Assembly (NCBI RefSeq): GCF_014851865.1
Contig: NZ_JACVAM010000002.1
Coordinates: 744,001-808,000, forward strand
Origin: Pseudomonas sp. PDM16
GTDB taxonomy: Bacteria; Pseudomonadota; Gammaproteobacteria; Pseudomonadales; Pseudomonadaceae
Direction: 5' to 3'
DNA: 64,000 nucleotides
Below the pieces are notes generated by a model. It worked only from the letters and a program-made list of their open reading frames with translations, did not search any database and was not told the DNA's origin. Below, one piece after another: positions 41,910-52,300 of this stretch. The position numbers were made by a program, and so were the translations under genes. Each line of letters begins with the position of its first letter. The stretch's first letter is position 1.

Positions 41910-42695
41910 ATGGAATTGTGTAGTCGCCTGCCGACCCTCTTCGCTCTGTTGCTCGCCGGCCTGGGCTTCGCTGTGCTGGCCCGTGCCGAGACCCTGGTGA
42001 TAGCTGCCGATCCCTGGTGCCCGATCAATTGCGCGGCCGATTCGCCTCGGCCGGGCATCTTCGTCGAGCTGGCCCAAAGCATCTTCGCCGAACATGGCAT
42101 TCAGGTGCGCTACGTGACACGCAACTGGGCTCGGGTGCTCCAGCAGGTACGCCGTGGAGAGATCAATGCCGCGGTGGGGGCCGGCCGCGAAGATGCTCCC
42201 GACTTCCTCTTCACCGATACGCCGGTAGCGCTGTCACGAAACTGTTTTTACACCCTGCCTGGGTCCACCTGGCGCTTTACCGGTGTCGACTCGTTGCCGG
42301 CCGTGCGGCTGGGGGTGATCAACGACTACAGCTATGGTGAGCTGATCAATGCATACGTCTCGGCCAATCGCCGGGAAGACCAGCATGTGCAGGTGGCGTC
42401 CGGAGACCGGGCACTGGACATCAATCTGAGCAAGCTGCGCCTGGGGCGTCTGGATGCCCTGGTGGAGAACAGCTGGGTACTGCAGGCGCATCTGGCGGAG
42501 CAGGATGATTCCGTATCCGTGCGTGAGGCGGGTTGCCGTGAGCCGGACGTGCCTATCTACCTGGCTTTCTCCCCAGTCCGGCAGGATAGCGCCCGTTATG
42601 TCGAGCTGTTCGAACAGGGGCTGCAGCGTTACCGTGCCGACGGCCGCCTGAAGGCCTTGCTCGATGCTTATGGTGTCGAGGCTTCCGAGCTGTAA
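41910..42695 (+). CDS. Periplasmic solute-binding protein, family 3
   Basis: A 261-aa protein with a signal peptide (about 1-26, ending VLARA). The SBP family-3 fold is seen in ETLVIAADPWCPINCAADSPRPGIFVELAQSIFAEHGIQVRYV and RLKALLDAYGVE. Cysteines in the mature N-terminus (PWCPINCA) and later (RNCFYT, AGCREP) suggest disulfides. No permease or ATPase adjoins it, so it may be an orphan receptor for a distant transporter or sensor. Ligand unknown. Confidence 0.82.
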   Translation: MELCSRLPTLFALLLAGLGFAVLARAETLVIAADPWCPINCAADSPRPGIFVELAQSIFAEHGIQVRYVTRNWARVLQQVRRGEINAAVGAGREDAPDFLFTDTPVALSRNCFYTLPGSTWRFTGVDSLPAVRLGVINDYSYGELINAYVSANRREDQHVQVASGDRALDINLSKLRLGRLDALVENSWVLQAHLAEQDDSVSVREAGCREPDVPIYLAFSPVRQDSARYVELFEQGLQRYRADGRLKALLDAYGVEASEL

Positions 42696-42775
42696 CGGCG
42701 CAATCGAGCGCGACTGTATCGGCGTGCTTGCCATGGACATCGGCATGCTGTGGTGCAACGACCAAGGAGCACAGC

Positions 42776-43555
42776 ATGCAACTCGAGTTTCATCAGATCG
42801 ACGCCTTCACCGACCGACCATTCCACGGCAATCCGGCCATGGTCTACCGACTGGATACCTGGCTGGATGACGAGCTGATGCAGCGGATAGCCGCCGAGCA
42901 CAATCAGGCCGAGACCGCCTTCGTGGTGCGCGAAGCGGCCGGCTGGCGCATTCGCTGGTTCACGCCTGCGGTGGAAATCCCGCTCTGCGGGCATGCCACT
43001 CTGGCCAGCGCCCATGTGTTGTTCGAGCAGTATGGGGAGCCGGGTGAGCGCCTGGATTTCAGCTGCATGTCCGGTGCCTTGGGTGTGACCCGTGAGCAGG
43101 GGCGCCTGGTTCTGGACTTTCCGCGTGCGCATGCGAGCGAGATCCTGGTGAGCGAAGAGCTGGAGAGAATCCTCGGGCAGAAAGTTAAGGCTGCGTTGCA
43201 GGGCAACGAGTTGCTGGTCGTGCTGGATTCCGAGCAGGCGGTGCGCGACTGCAAGCCCGACCTGCCGGCACTGGCACTCCTGGACGGGCTTGGTGTGATC
43301 GTCACGGCGCCGGGGCGCAAGCATGACTTCGTGTCGCGCTACTTCGCTCCGGGCATCGGTATCGATGAGGACCCGGTCACTGGCTCTACCCACTGCCTGC
43401 TGACGCCGTATTGGGCTGGGCGTCTGGGCAAGAGCGAGCTGCGGGCCTATCAGTGTTCGGCCCGCGGCGGCGAGTTGCACTGTCGACTGGACGGGGACAG
43501 GGTGAAGATCGCAGGCCAGGCCGTGCTGGTGGCTCGCGGTACGCTCTATCTGTAA
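42776..43555 (+). CDS. PhzF-family isomerase
   Basis: A 259-aa protein of the PhzF/YddE family (diaminopimelate-epimerase fold). Marks are the start MQLEFHQIDAFTDRPFHGNPAMV, the glutamate in NQAETAFV, PLCGHATLASAHVLF and the C-terminal DEDPVTGSTHCLLTPYW. Substrates of most members are unknown; it is not phenazine PhzF, since no phz genes are near. The start at 42776 lies 8 bp after AAGGAGC; the longer frame is not family-like. Confidence 0.9.
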   Translation: MQLEFHQIDAFTDRPFHGNPAMVYRLDTWLDDELMQRIAAEHNQAETAFVVREAAGWRIRWFTPAVEIPLCGHATLASAHVLFEQYGEPGERLDFSCMSGALGVTREQGRLVLDFPRAHASEILVSEELERILGQKVKAALQGNELLVVLDSEQAVRDCKPDLPALALLDGLGVIVTAPGRKHDFVSRYFAPGIGIDEDPVTGSTHCLLTPYWAGRLGKSELRAYQCSARGGELHCRLDGDRVKIAGQAVLVARGTLYL

Positions 43556-43598
43556 GCAGGGCGGCCGGCGCGCCTCTGATGTCTGCCTCGTGCGGGCA

Positions 43599-44702
43599 TC
43601 AACCGCCGCTGTAGCGGCGTACGCCGGACTCGCTGAGGTTGACCTGGGCAGCCACGCTGCCCTGGGCTGCGAACACCACCAGATGATCAGCGGCGATGCG
43701 GATGCCCACCTGCTGGCCCGGCTGATGGTCAGCATGGCTGGGGAAGATGGCTTCCAGCTGGGTGCCTGTCGGCAGTTGCAGGCGGTACAGGGTGGCTGCA
43801 CCGAGGAAGGTCTTGCCGACCACCTGGGCCTGCAGGCCGCTGTCGGAGGCCGGTACGATGTCGTCCGGACGCAGCAGCACATCCACGGCACTACCCTCTG
43901 GCCATTGGTAGGCGCGATTGCCACGAATCACGCCGAGTTCGGTCTGTACCGTGTCGGGACTCTGCAGCCGACCGCGAATGAAATATCCCTGGCCGACGAA
44001 GCTGGCAACGAACGGCGTGGCTGGCTCGTGGTAGAGGTTGTACGGAGTGTCCCACTGCTCCAGGCGGCCCTTGTTGAACACGCCCACCTGGTCGCTGACG
44101 GCGAAGGCTTCCTCCTGGTCATGGGTAACCAGGATGGCGCTGGTGCCGCGGGACTTGAGGATGTCGCGCACCTCGCGGCTGAGGCGCCGGCGCAGTTCTC
44201 CGTCTAGGTTGGAGAAGGGTTCGTCGAGCAGCAGCAGCTGTGGCTCTGGCGCCAATGCACGAGCCAGCGACACGCGTTGCTGCTGGCCGCCGGACAGCTC
44301 GTGCGGGTAGCGTTTGCCGAGGTTGCCCAGCTTGACCAGTTCCAGCAGCTCGGCCACCACCTTGTCGCGTTGCGGATGCTTGCGAATGCCGAAGGCCACG
44401 TTCTCGGCCACGGTGAGGTGGGGGAACAGGGCATAGTCCTGGAACACCATGCCGATGCGGCGCTTCTCCGGTGCCAGGGTGAAACCGGGGCGGGAGATCA
44501 CTTCGCCGCCCAGCTCGATCTCGCCTTCCTGCACCTGCTCGAAGCCGGCGATGGCGCGCAGGGTGGTGGTCTTGCCGCAGCCCGAAGGGCCGAGCAGACA
44601 GCCGATGTCTCCGGCGTTGAGGTGCAGGTTGAGCGTTTGTACCACGCGCATGTCCTGGTAGCCGCAAGCCAGGCCGCGCAGCGACAGCAGCATCTGGGTC
44701 AT
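43599..44702 (-). CDS. ABC transporter ATPase (iron(III)/spermidine-type)
   Basis: A 367-aa ATPase of the PotA/FbpC class. Walker [10 protein letters not shown] (about 38-46), signature LSGGQQQR, Walker [13 protein letters not shown] and H-loop [15 protein letters not shown] occupy ~1-235. A C-terminal TOBE-like regulatory part (about 270-350) follows. No permease adjoins it. Its ATG overlaps the TGA of argF (ATGA), so it is translated with argF, an arrangement I also recall from P. aeruginosa. The frame extends upstream inside argF. Confidence 0.88.
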   Translation of the reverse strand: MTQMLLSLRGLACGYQDMRVVQTLNLHLNAGDIGCLLGPSGCGKTTTLRAIAGFEQVQEGEIELGGEVISRPGFTLAPEKRRIGMVFQDYALFPHLTVAENVAFGIRKHPQRDKVVAELLELVKLGNLGKRYPHELSGGQQQRVSLARALAPEPQLLLLDEPFSNLDGELRRRLSREVRDILKSRGTSAILVTHDQEEAFAVSDQVGVFNKGRLEQWDTPYNLYHEPATPFVASFVGQGYFIRGRLQSPDTVQTELGVIRGNRAYQWPEGSAVDVLLRPDDIVPASDSGLQAQVVGKTFLGAATLYRLQLPTGTQLEAIFPSHADHQPGQQVGIRIAADHLVVFAAQGSVAAQVNLSESGVRRYSGG

Positions 44703-45616
44703 GCGCGATATCCTGGAGCGACCAGCATTTCCATCAGGGCTTTCTGGGCGTGAAGACGGTTCTCGGCCTGCTGCCAAGCCAGGGAACGTGGGTCATCGAG
44801 CAGGTCTTCACTGATTTCCTCGCCACGGTGGGCCGGCAGGCAGTGTAGGAATATCACGCTGGGGTCGGCGGCATCCAGCAGGGCGCGGTTGACCTGGTAG
44901 GGGGCGAACAGCTCGAGGCGCTTGGCGCTTTCCTCTTCCTGGCCCATGGAGGTCCATACGTCGGTGCTGACCAAGTGGGCGCCGGCCACGGCTTCTCTCG
45001 GGTCGCGGACGACCTTCACCCGGTCACCAGCGGCGGCGAGGAATTCGGCCTTCGGCTCGTAGCCCTCGGGACAGGCGATGCGCAGCTGGAAGTCGAACTG
45101 CACGGCAGCTTCCAGGTAGGTGTTGCACATGTTGTTGCCGTCGCCGACCCAGGCCACGGTCTTGCCTTTGATGCTGCCGCGCGCTTCCTCGAAGGTCTGC
45201 ATGTCGGCCAGCAGCTGGCAGGGGTGCAAGTCATCGGACAGGCCGTTGATCACCGGTACTGTGCTGTGTGCGGCGAACTCGGTGAGGTTGCTGTGGGCGT
45301 AGGTGCGGATCATCACTACGTCGAGCATGCTCGACATGACGATGGCGGTGTCGCCGATCGGTTCGCCGCGGCCCAGCTGGGTGTCGCGCGGGGACAGGAA
45401 GATCGCCTGGCCGCCGAGCTGGATCATGCCGGCCTCGAAAGACAGGCGGGTGCGGGTAGAGGCCTTCTCGAAGATCATCCCCAGCACGCGGCCCTTGAGC
45501 GGCTCGAACAGCACGCTTCGCTGGCGCAGGTCCTTCAGCTCGATGGCTCGACGGATCAAGCCGCTCAGTTCCTGCGGGCTCAAGTCCATCAACGAGAGAA
45601 AGTGTCTGGCGCTCAT
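44699..45616 (-). CDS. argF: Ornithine carbamoyltransferase ArgF
   Basis: A 305-aa enzyme that joins ornithine and carbamoyl phosphate to citrulline in arginine biosynthesis. Signatures are [13 protein letters not shown] (carbamoyl-phosphate site, STRTR), [19 protein letters not shown] (HPCQ) and [13 protein letters not shown] (HCLPAHRG). The start at 45616 gives the 305-aa family length. TGTCGC at 45644-45649 could be part of an ArgR site, but the AA of the half-site pattern is missing. Confidence 0.95.
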   Translation of the reverse strand: MSARHFLSLMDLSPQELSGLIRRAIELKDLRQRSVLFEPLKGRVLGMIFEKASTRTRLSFEAGMIQLGGQAIFLSPRDTQLGRGEPIGDTAIVMSSMLDVVMIRTYAHSNLTEFAAHSTVPVINGLSDDLHPCQLLADMQTFEEARGSIKGKTVAWVGDGNNMCNTYLEAAVQFDFQLRIACPEGYEPKAEFLAAAGDRVKVVRDPREAVAGAHLVSTDVWTSMGQEEESAKRLELFAPYQVNRALLDAADPSVIFLHCLPAHRGEEISEDLLDDPRSLAWQQAENRLHAQKALMEMLVAPGYRA

Positions 45617-45927
45617 CTTGTTCACTACCTTGGTTTCGACAACTGTCGCATCCCTGTTTTTCAGGGGAAAAGCAGCCCACACAACGGCTTGAGCCGCGAG
45701 AGGGCGACAAATGGGGGAGGCGGGATCTTATAAGGAAAAGACGCATAGGAGCAAATCGCCACCGGTGGCAGATTTTCCTGGTGCCTGGCCGTGCCGGTAT
45801 GAATCGGTGGCCATGATGGCCGCCAATTCATACGTTGAAGGCAGCTGGCCAATCTCAGTGTCTGGAGCCATAGTCGCGGGATAGCGACTAGACCGGTCGT
45901 CTCGAATAGAACAATAGAGGCTAGGCC

Positions 45928-48033
45928 ATGACCAAGACCCTCCATCACCGTGCCTGTCACCTGTGTGAGGCCATCTGCGGCCTGACCATCGAAACCGAGG
46001 ATCGCGACGACGGCCGACATATCCTGTCGATCAAGGGCGATGCCTTAGACACGTTCAGCCGTGGCCATATCTGCCCCAAGGCGGTGGCGCTGCAGGACAT
46101 CCAGAACGACCCGGACCGCGTGCGCCAGCCGCTGCGCAAGGTTGCCGGGCAGTGGCAACCGATTGCCTGGGACGAGGCCTTCGCGCTGGTCGCCGAGCGC
46201 TTCTCGGCGATCCAGGCCGAGCACGGCAAGAACGCCGTGGCCGTGTATCAGGGCAACCCCAGCGTGCACAACTATGGGTTGATGACCCACAGCAACTACT
46301 TTCTTGGTCAACTGAAGACGCGCAACCGTTTCTCCGCCACCTCGGTGGACCAGCTGCCGCATCACCTGACCAGCTACCTGATGTACGGCCACGGCCTGCT
46401 GCTGCCGATTCCGGACATCGACCACACTCAGTTCATGCTGATCCTCGGCGGCAACCCGCTGGCCTCCAACGGCAGCATCATGACCGTGCCGGACGTGGAG
46501 AAGCGCCTCAAGGCGCTCAAGGCCCGCGGCGGCAAGCTGGTAGTGGTAGACCCGCGGCGCAGCGAGACGGCGGCGATGGCTGACCAGCATATCTTCGTGC
46601 GTCCGGGTAACGATGCGGCGCTGCTGCTCGGCCTGCTCAACACCCTGTTCGACGAGAACTTGACCCGCGACAGCCATCTGCCGATCAACGGCCTGGAGCA
46701 GGTGAGGGCGGCCGTGGCGTCGTTCACCGCCGAAGCCATGAGCGCGCGCTGCGGCGTGCCGGCGCAGGATATACGCCAGTTGGCCCGCGACTTCGCTGCT
46801 GCCGAGTCGGCGGTGTGCTACGGACGCATGGGCGTGTCCACCCAGGCGTACGGCAGCCTGTGCCACTGGCTGATCCAGCTGATCAACCTGGTCACCGGCA
46901 ACCTCGATCGTGTCGGTGGCGCGCTGTGCACCAGCCCAGCGCTGGACCTGGTGGCGACCACCTCGGGTGGCCACTTCAACGTCTGGCAGAGCCGCGTCTC
47001 CGGCCTACCGGAATACGGTGGCGAGCTGCCGGTGGCGGCGCTGGCCGAGGAGATGCTCACTCCCGGCGAGGGACAGATTCGCGCGCTGGTCACCGTGGCG
47101 GGCAACCCGGTGCTGTCCACGCCCAACGGTCGCCAGCTGGAGCAGGCACTGGACGGCCTGGACTTCATGGTCTCGGTCGATCTGTATATCAACGAGACCA
47201 CCCGCCACGCCGACCTGATCCTCCCGCCCACCGCGCCGCTGGAGCACGATCATTACGACACCACCTTCAACGTGTTCGCCGTGCGCAACGTCACCCGCTT
47301 CAACGAGCCGGTGCTTGCCAAGCCGCAAGGCGCGCTGGACGACTGGGAGATCTTCGTCGGCCTGGCCAAGGCCTTCGCCGCCAGGCAGGGCGCCGAGCTC
47401 AAGCCGACCATGCCGCCTGCGCAAATGATCGACATGGGTCTGCGTTTCGGACCCTACGGCGACAAGTCCGAACACAAGCTCAGCCTGGCGACGCTGCGCG
47501 AAGCACCGCATGGCATCGACCTGGGCCCGCTGCAGCCGAACCTGGCTGCGCGGCTGAAGACCGAGGCGAAGGTCATCGAGGCTGCGCCGGAGCTGCTGGT
47601 GGCGGATCTCGCGCGCTTCGCCGCCGAGCCGTTGCCGGCCGAGGGCGAACTGGTGCTGATCGGCCGTCGCCACGTGCGCAGCAACAACTCCTGGATGCAC
47701 AACTACCAGCGCCTGGTGAAGGGCAAACCGCGTCATCAACTGCTGATGCACCCGCAGGACATGGCCGGGCGCGGCCTGGCCGATGGTCAGCGAGTACGGG
47801 TGCAGTCGCGGGTTGGCATGATCGAGGTGGAGGCGGTAGCCAGTGACGAGATGATGCCCGGCGTGGTCAGCCTGCCGCACGGCTGGGGGCATGCCCGCCC
47901 GGGTGTGCAGATGGGCATCGCCAGCGCTCAGCCGGGGGCCAGCGCCAATGATCTGACCGACGACCGCCAGCTGGATGCCGTGTCCGGTAATGCCGCGTTA
48001 AACGGCGTTCCGGTGCGCGTCGAGGCGGCCTGA
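45928..48033 (+). CDS. Molybdopterin oxidoreductase family protein
   Basis: A 701-aa member of the DMSO-reductase/formate-dehydrogenase superfamily. The N-terminal [4Fe-4S] motif C10-x2-C13-x3-C17-...-C49 is complete (HRACHLCEAICGL, GHICPK). Bis-MGD binding regions include LILGGNPLASNGS, VVDPRRSETA, LILPPTAPLEHDHYD and the C-terminal LPHGWGHARPG with NDLTDD. No signal peptide or Tat motif is seen, so it is cytoplasmic. The substrate is not evident. A mobA fragment for the guanylyl cofactor is at the end of the window. Confidence 0.9.
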   Translation: MTKTLHHRACHLCEAICGLTIETEDRDDGRHILSIKGDALDTFSRGHICPKAVALQDIQNDPDRVRQPLRKVAGQWQPIAWDEAFALVAERFSAIQAEHGKNAVAVYQGNPSVHNYGLMTHSNYFLGQLKTRNRFSATSVDQLPHHLTSYLMYGHGLLLPIPDIDHTQFMLILGGNPLASNGSIMTVPDVEKRLKALKARGGKLVVVDPRRSETAAMADQHIFVRPGNDAALLLGLLNTLFDENLTRDSHLPINGLEQVRAAVASFTAEAMSARCGVPAQDIRQLARDFAAAESAVCYGRMGVSTQAYGSLCHWLIQLINLVTGNLDRVGGALCTSPALDLVATTSGGHFNVWQSRVSGLPEYGGELPVAALAEEMLTPGEGQIRALVTVAGNPVLSTPNGRQLEQALDGLDFMVSVDLYINETTRHADLILPPTAPLEHDHYDTTFNVFAVRNVTRFNEPVLAKPQGALDDWEIFVGLAKAFAARQGAELKPTMPPAQMIDMGLRFGPYGDKSEHKLSLATLREAPHGIDLGPLQPNLAARLKTEAKVIEAAPELLVADLARFAAEPLPAEGELVLIGRRHVRSNNSWMHNYQRLVKGKPRHQLLMHPQDMAGRGLADGQRVRVQSRVGMIEVEAVASDEMMPGVVSLPHGWGHARPGVQMGIASAQPGASANDLTDDRQLDAVSGNAALNGVPVRVEAA

Positions 48034-48039
48034 ATACGG

Positions 48040-48774
48040 CTACAGATGTACGCCGTAGCGTGCGTAGATCTTGTCGATGGTGCCCTGCTGCTTGAGCTGG
48101 ATGATTGCCGCGTCCAGCCGCTCCAGCCAGGCGGCATGTTTCGGGTGGACACGCATGCTCACGTCATAGGCGCTGATCACGTCGCCAAGCTCCAGCTGCC
48201 GGTATTCCTCGACCTGGAGCTGGTTGTACTGGGCGACGGCCTTGTTGGCGATGACCTGATCGAAGCGTGATCTGGCCAGCATGTCCAGCAACTGCTGTTC
48301 GTTCAGGGCGTTGCGCCTATCCAACTGGCCGGAGGCGATCAGCGGAGCCAGTTCGGGGTAGGCATAGCCACGCACCATGCCCACCGACTTGCCGCGCAGG
48401 TCTTCCGGTTGCTTCACGGGAAAGGCCTTGTGTGGGGCGAACACCATGACATCGACCACCTTGCCGAAGGGGGCGGAGAAGAGTCCGGGGGTCGGTTGAC
48501 TCTTTACCCAGCCAGGATAGACGCCAGGTTCCAGGTCCAGCTGACCTTCGTTGAACAGCAGGCCGATGCGCGGATAGGGGAGGTACTGCACGTCGAAGCG
48601 ATCGCCCGTGAGCTTGGCCAGTTCGTTGAGAATGTCCTGGTAGATGCCACTGCGACCGTCCTCGATCATCATCGGTGGATAGTCGTAGAAGCCGACTTCG
48701 AAGGTGTCGGCCAGGGCACCCTGCGCGAGGCCGGAGATGCACAGCACGTTTACTGCCTTGGTCAGCCACTTCAC
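48040..48774 (-). CDS. Periplasmic solute-binding protein, family 3
   Basis: A 244-aa protein with signal MKWLTKAVNVLCISGLAQGALA. The SBP family-3 fold is seen in FEVGFYDYPPMMIEDGRSGIYQDILNELAKLTG, DLRGKSVGMVRGYAYPEL and the end IIQLKQQGTIDKIYARYG. No transporter partners are nearby. It converges on the molybdopterin oxidoreductase with only 6 bp between the stops. Ligand unknown; possibly an amino acid. Confidence 0.85.
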   Translation of the reverse strand: MKWLTKAVNVLCISGLAQGALADTFEVGFYDYPPMMIEDGRSGIYQDILNELAKLTGDRFDVQYLPYPRIGLLFNEGQLDLEPGVYPGWVKSQPTPGLFSAPFGKVVDVMVFAPHKAFPVKQPEDLRGKSVGMVRGYAYPELAPLIASGQLDRRNALNEQQLLDMLARSRFDQVIANKAVAQYNQLQVEEYRQLELGDVISAYDVSMRVHPKHAAWLERLDAAIIQLKQQGTIDKIYARYGVHL

Positions 48775-48944
48775 TGCATCGTCCTCGACTCCTGCCGGTG
48801 CATGTTTGCAGTCTAGTTGCCCGAGTCCGGAGAGAGCCAGGCTGTGGCATGTCGTCCCATCCCCGAGCCCGCTAGTAGGTCTTTCGTGTACAATCGCCGC
48901 ACCGCGCCCGGCACAGGTCCGGGGTAGTTCAGATGAGGTGAGTC

Positions 48945-49274
48945 GTGGATATTATCGATACCATCAAAGAGCAGATCGCCAACAACACCATCCTGCTGTA
49001 CATGAAAGGCTCGCCGAATGCGCCGCAGTGCGGTTTCTCGTCGCGCGCCGCGCAGGTGGTGATGGCCTGTGGCGAGAAGTTCGCCTACGTGGACATCCTG
49101 CAGAATCCGGAAATCCGTGCCAACCTGCCGAAGTACGCCAACTGGCCGACCTTCCCGCAGCTGTGGGTCGGCGGTGAGCTGGTTGGTGGCAGCGACATCA
49201 TGACCGAGATGTTCGAGAAGGGTGAGCTGCAGACCCTGATCAAGGATGCCGCTGACAAGGCCAAGGCCGAGTAA
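48945..49274 (+). CDS. grxD: Monothiol glutaredoxin GrxD
   Basis: A 109-aa CGFS-type glutaredoxin that carries [2Fe-2S] clusters and takes part in iron-sulfur assembly and iron sensing. YMKGSPNAPQCGFSSRAAQVV holds the CGFS active site. NWPTFPQLWVGGELVGGSDIMTEM is the conserved glutathione-binding end. It has the standard length and a terminator directly after. Confidence 0.96.
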   Translation: MDIIDTIKEQIANNTILLYMKGSPNAPQCGFSSRAAQVVMACGEKFAYVDILQNPEIRANLPKYANWPTFPQLWVGGELVGGSDIMTEMFEKGELQTLIKDAADKAKAE

Positions 49275-49293
49275 GCTGAAGCACGTCCAGAAG

Positions 49294-49321
49294 AAGCCGA
49301 TGCCTCTGCATCGGCTTTTTT
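49294..49321 (+). terminator. Intrinsic terminator after grxD
   Basis: AAGCCGATGC-CTCT-GCATCGGCTT followed by TTTTT. Its position also suits the converging minus-strand gene that ends at 49335. Confidence 0.9.
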
Positions 49322-49334
49322 GTGCCCGCAGTGT

Positions 49335-52300
49335 TTACAGCAGGCGCACCCGTGGTGGTGCTGGCGGCAGGCCGCAGCCAGTCTGCCCGGCCGCTTCCAG
49401 GTAGGGCGTGAGGATCGGTGCCATGCCCTTGAGCACCTGCACCGGCAGCGCCGAGGTGAAGCGGAAGCCTTCCGCCGCCTGGCCCGGGACGAAGGCGGTG
49501 AGGGTGCCGAAGTGGCGTGGGCCCAGGTAGAAGACGAAGGTCGCTGTGCGGTTCATGGCTCGTGAACTCAACACGTGGCCGCCTCGTGTAACGCTCTCGA
49601 TACGGTTGTCGCCGGTGCCGGTCTTGCCGCCAAGCACCAACGGCGTGCCGTCGGCCAACTGGAAGCTACCGTGCAGGCGTCGCGCGGTACCGGCCTCGAC
49701 CACCTGTGACAGGGCACCGCGCAGGGTGGCGGCTACTTCCGAGGGCATCACTCGCTCGCCCCGCTGGCTGTCCTGTTGCAGCAGCGTTTCATAGGGGGTA
49801 TCTGCAGCGAAATGCAGTCGGTCGATGCGCACGCTGGGCTGGCGGATACCGTCGTTCTGGATGATGCCCATCAGCTCGGCCAGCGCCGCCGGGCGGTCGC
49901 CCGAGCTGCCGATGGCGGTGGCCAGCGACGGCACCAGGTGTTCGAACGGGTAGCCCAGGCGCTGCCAGCGCTGGTGGATGTCGAGGAACGCTTCGACCTC
50001 CAGCAGGGTACGGATGCGGCTGTCGCGGGCGCTCTTGTGGCGGGTCTTGAACAGCCAGCCGTAGACCTCCTGTCGCTCCTCGGCGCTGGCGGCCACGGCA
50101 TCCTTGAAGGTCGCCTGCGGTTTTTCGATCAGATAGCCCAGCAACCACAGCTCCAGCGGATGTACACGGGCGATGTAGCCCTGGTCAGGCAGGCTCCAGG
50201 CGCCGGGGCCATAGTCCAGGTACAGGCCGTGGATCTTCTTGTCGGTCAGCTTCTCGGCCTTGACGTTGGCGTGGGCGCGGATGAAGGCGGCGAAGGTCGC
50301 TTCGTCCACTTCCGGCATCAGATAGCGGTGCACGGCGGCCAGGCGTACGGCGGTGGGGCGCAGACCTTCGAGGAAGGTGTCGAGGCGCTCCTGGGCGCTT
50401 TGCTTCTGGTACTTGCGCCAGAAGCGCAGGAGGAAGGTGGTGCCCTCGCGGTCGGCGAAGCGCTTGAGGTAGCCCTCGCGTAGCGGGTGCTTGTCGTCCT
50501 GTAGCAGGGCGGCGCTGTTACTGGCGCCGTGGTAGGTGCTGTAGCGCACCAGATCGCGCAGCAGGCGGATGAAGGGCAGGTTGATCGACTCCTGCAGGGC
50601 CACGCGCAGGGTGGGGATGCGCGCGTTGTCTTCGCGCTTGAAGTTGCTGAAGGTGTGCGCGCCGCCGCCGGTGAAGAAGGTCTCGTAGGGGCTGGCTGAG
50701 TACTTGCGCTCCAGCGCGGCTTCGAGCGTGTCGCGCAGGCCGAGGTCGGGCTGGGCGATCAGTTGGTCGAGCACCCAGCGGCTCAGGTGATCCTGCGGCG
50801 CCACCTCGACCTTGCGTAGCGTCTCGGGACTCTGCCCGGCGTAGCGGCCATGCAGCTCGGCGATCACCTCCAAGTAGGTAGTCAGCACGCGCAGTTTGGC
50901 GGTGGAGCCCAGTTCCAGCTTGCTGCCCTCGTTGATGTCGAACGGCTGGTCGGTGCTGTCGGTTTGCACCCGTACCCGCGCGCCGTCCGGGCTGCGCTCG
51001 AACAGGGTGAAGCTGTAGCGCACCTCGGCGGTCTTCTCCGGCGACAGCAGGCGTTCGCCATACAGGCCGACCTGGCCGGCGAACTCGGGGTCGGCCAGCT
51101 GGCGCAGGTAGCGACTGACCTTCTGCTGCAGATCGTCGTTGAGCGTGCTGGTGGCGGCCAGGTCGAGGCGGTCGAGGTCGTACAGCGGCATGTTGAGCAG
51201 CGTGGACAGCCGCGAGCGCGCCACGCTGATGCCCTTGTTGCCCTGCACCGGCTGGATCGCCGGATACTGCTCCAGATCGCGGAAGCTCAGCTTCTGCGCC
51301 AGTGCGGCCTCGCGTAGCGCGCTGTCGATCACGCGGCCTGTGGCCAGCAAGCGGATGTGGCTGTCGACCAGCGCCTCCAGTTCCTTGCGACCCTGGGCCA
51401 GGTAATAGGAGGGGCGGCGCTGGGCGATCATCAGCGCCAGCACCTGGCGCAGCGCCAACCCACGCTCGGCGTTGCTCGCTGCCGGTGTGCGCTGGCGGTC
51501 GAGCAGGGCGTTGACCCGCGTGAAGTCGGCACCGAACCATACCCGCAAACCATCGGCCAGGCCGTGCACCTCGCCGTGGCCCGGCGCTGCGGAGAGCGGC
51601 ACGCTGTTCAGGTAGTCGCGCACTATCTCCTGGCGCGCGGCGTAGGTATCCGGTCCCTGGCTGTAAGCGCGCACGCTGGCTGAGATCATCTGGCGCAGCT
51701 TCTCCATGGCCGACAGGGTCAGGCCATCCGGCGAGTGTCGGTATTTCTCTAGCTGGGTGGCCAGGGTGCTGCCGCCGGCCGATTGCTCCTGCATCGCGAA
51801 GTTCTTGCCCACCTGTGACAGCGCCGCCTTGGCGAAGCGCGGCCAATCCACCGCCGGGTTGGCGTGCGGCTGGTCCTGGTCGAGCAGATGGCGGTTCTCG
51901 ATGAACAGCAGACTATTCACCACCAGCGGCGGGATGTCGTCGAAGCCTGGGTAGAGTTGGTGCGGGTAGTGGAACAGGTACAGCGGCTCGCCACGGCAAT
52001 CGCTGATGGCCAGGCCGGCCTGGACTTTTTCACTGAAGGGGGGGAAGAAACCGTGTTCGCCGTAGGCCAGCAGAGCTGGGGATTGGCGAGCTTGTGTGGT
52101 GATCAGGAAATGTCGCTGTTGCAGGCGCTCCAGCAGCAGCGGCAGATGGGCGTAGCCCAGGCGTTTGTCGAAGGGGCCGTCACGGGGGAAGGCGATATGC
52201 TCGCTGGCGCCGGGCTCCACCCGGTAGTCCAGGCGCGTGGCATAGTGGCTGAACTCGCGGGCCTGGAAGAAGGCGGTGCGCAGCTCGTGCCAGGCCAGCA

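Noticed and set aside
45635..45649. TTTCGACAACTGTCGC upstream of argF as ArgR operator
   Set aside because: TGTCGC is present, but the AA eight bases later is missing and no tandem half-site is seen; too weak to claim.
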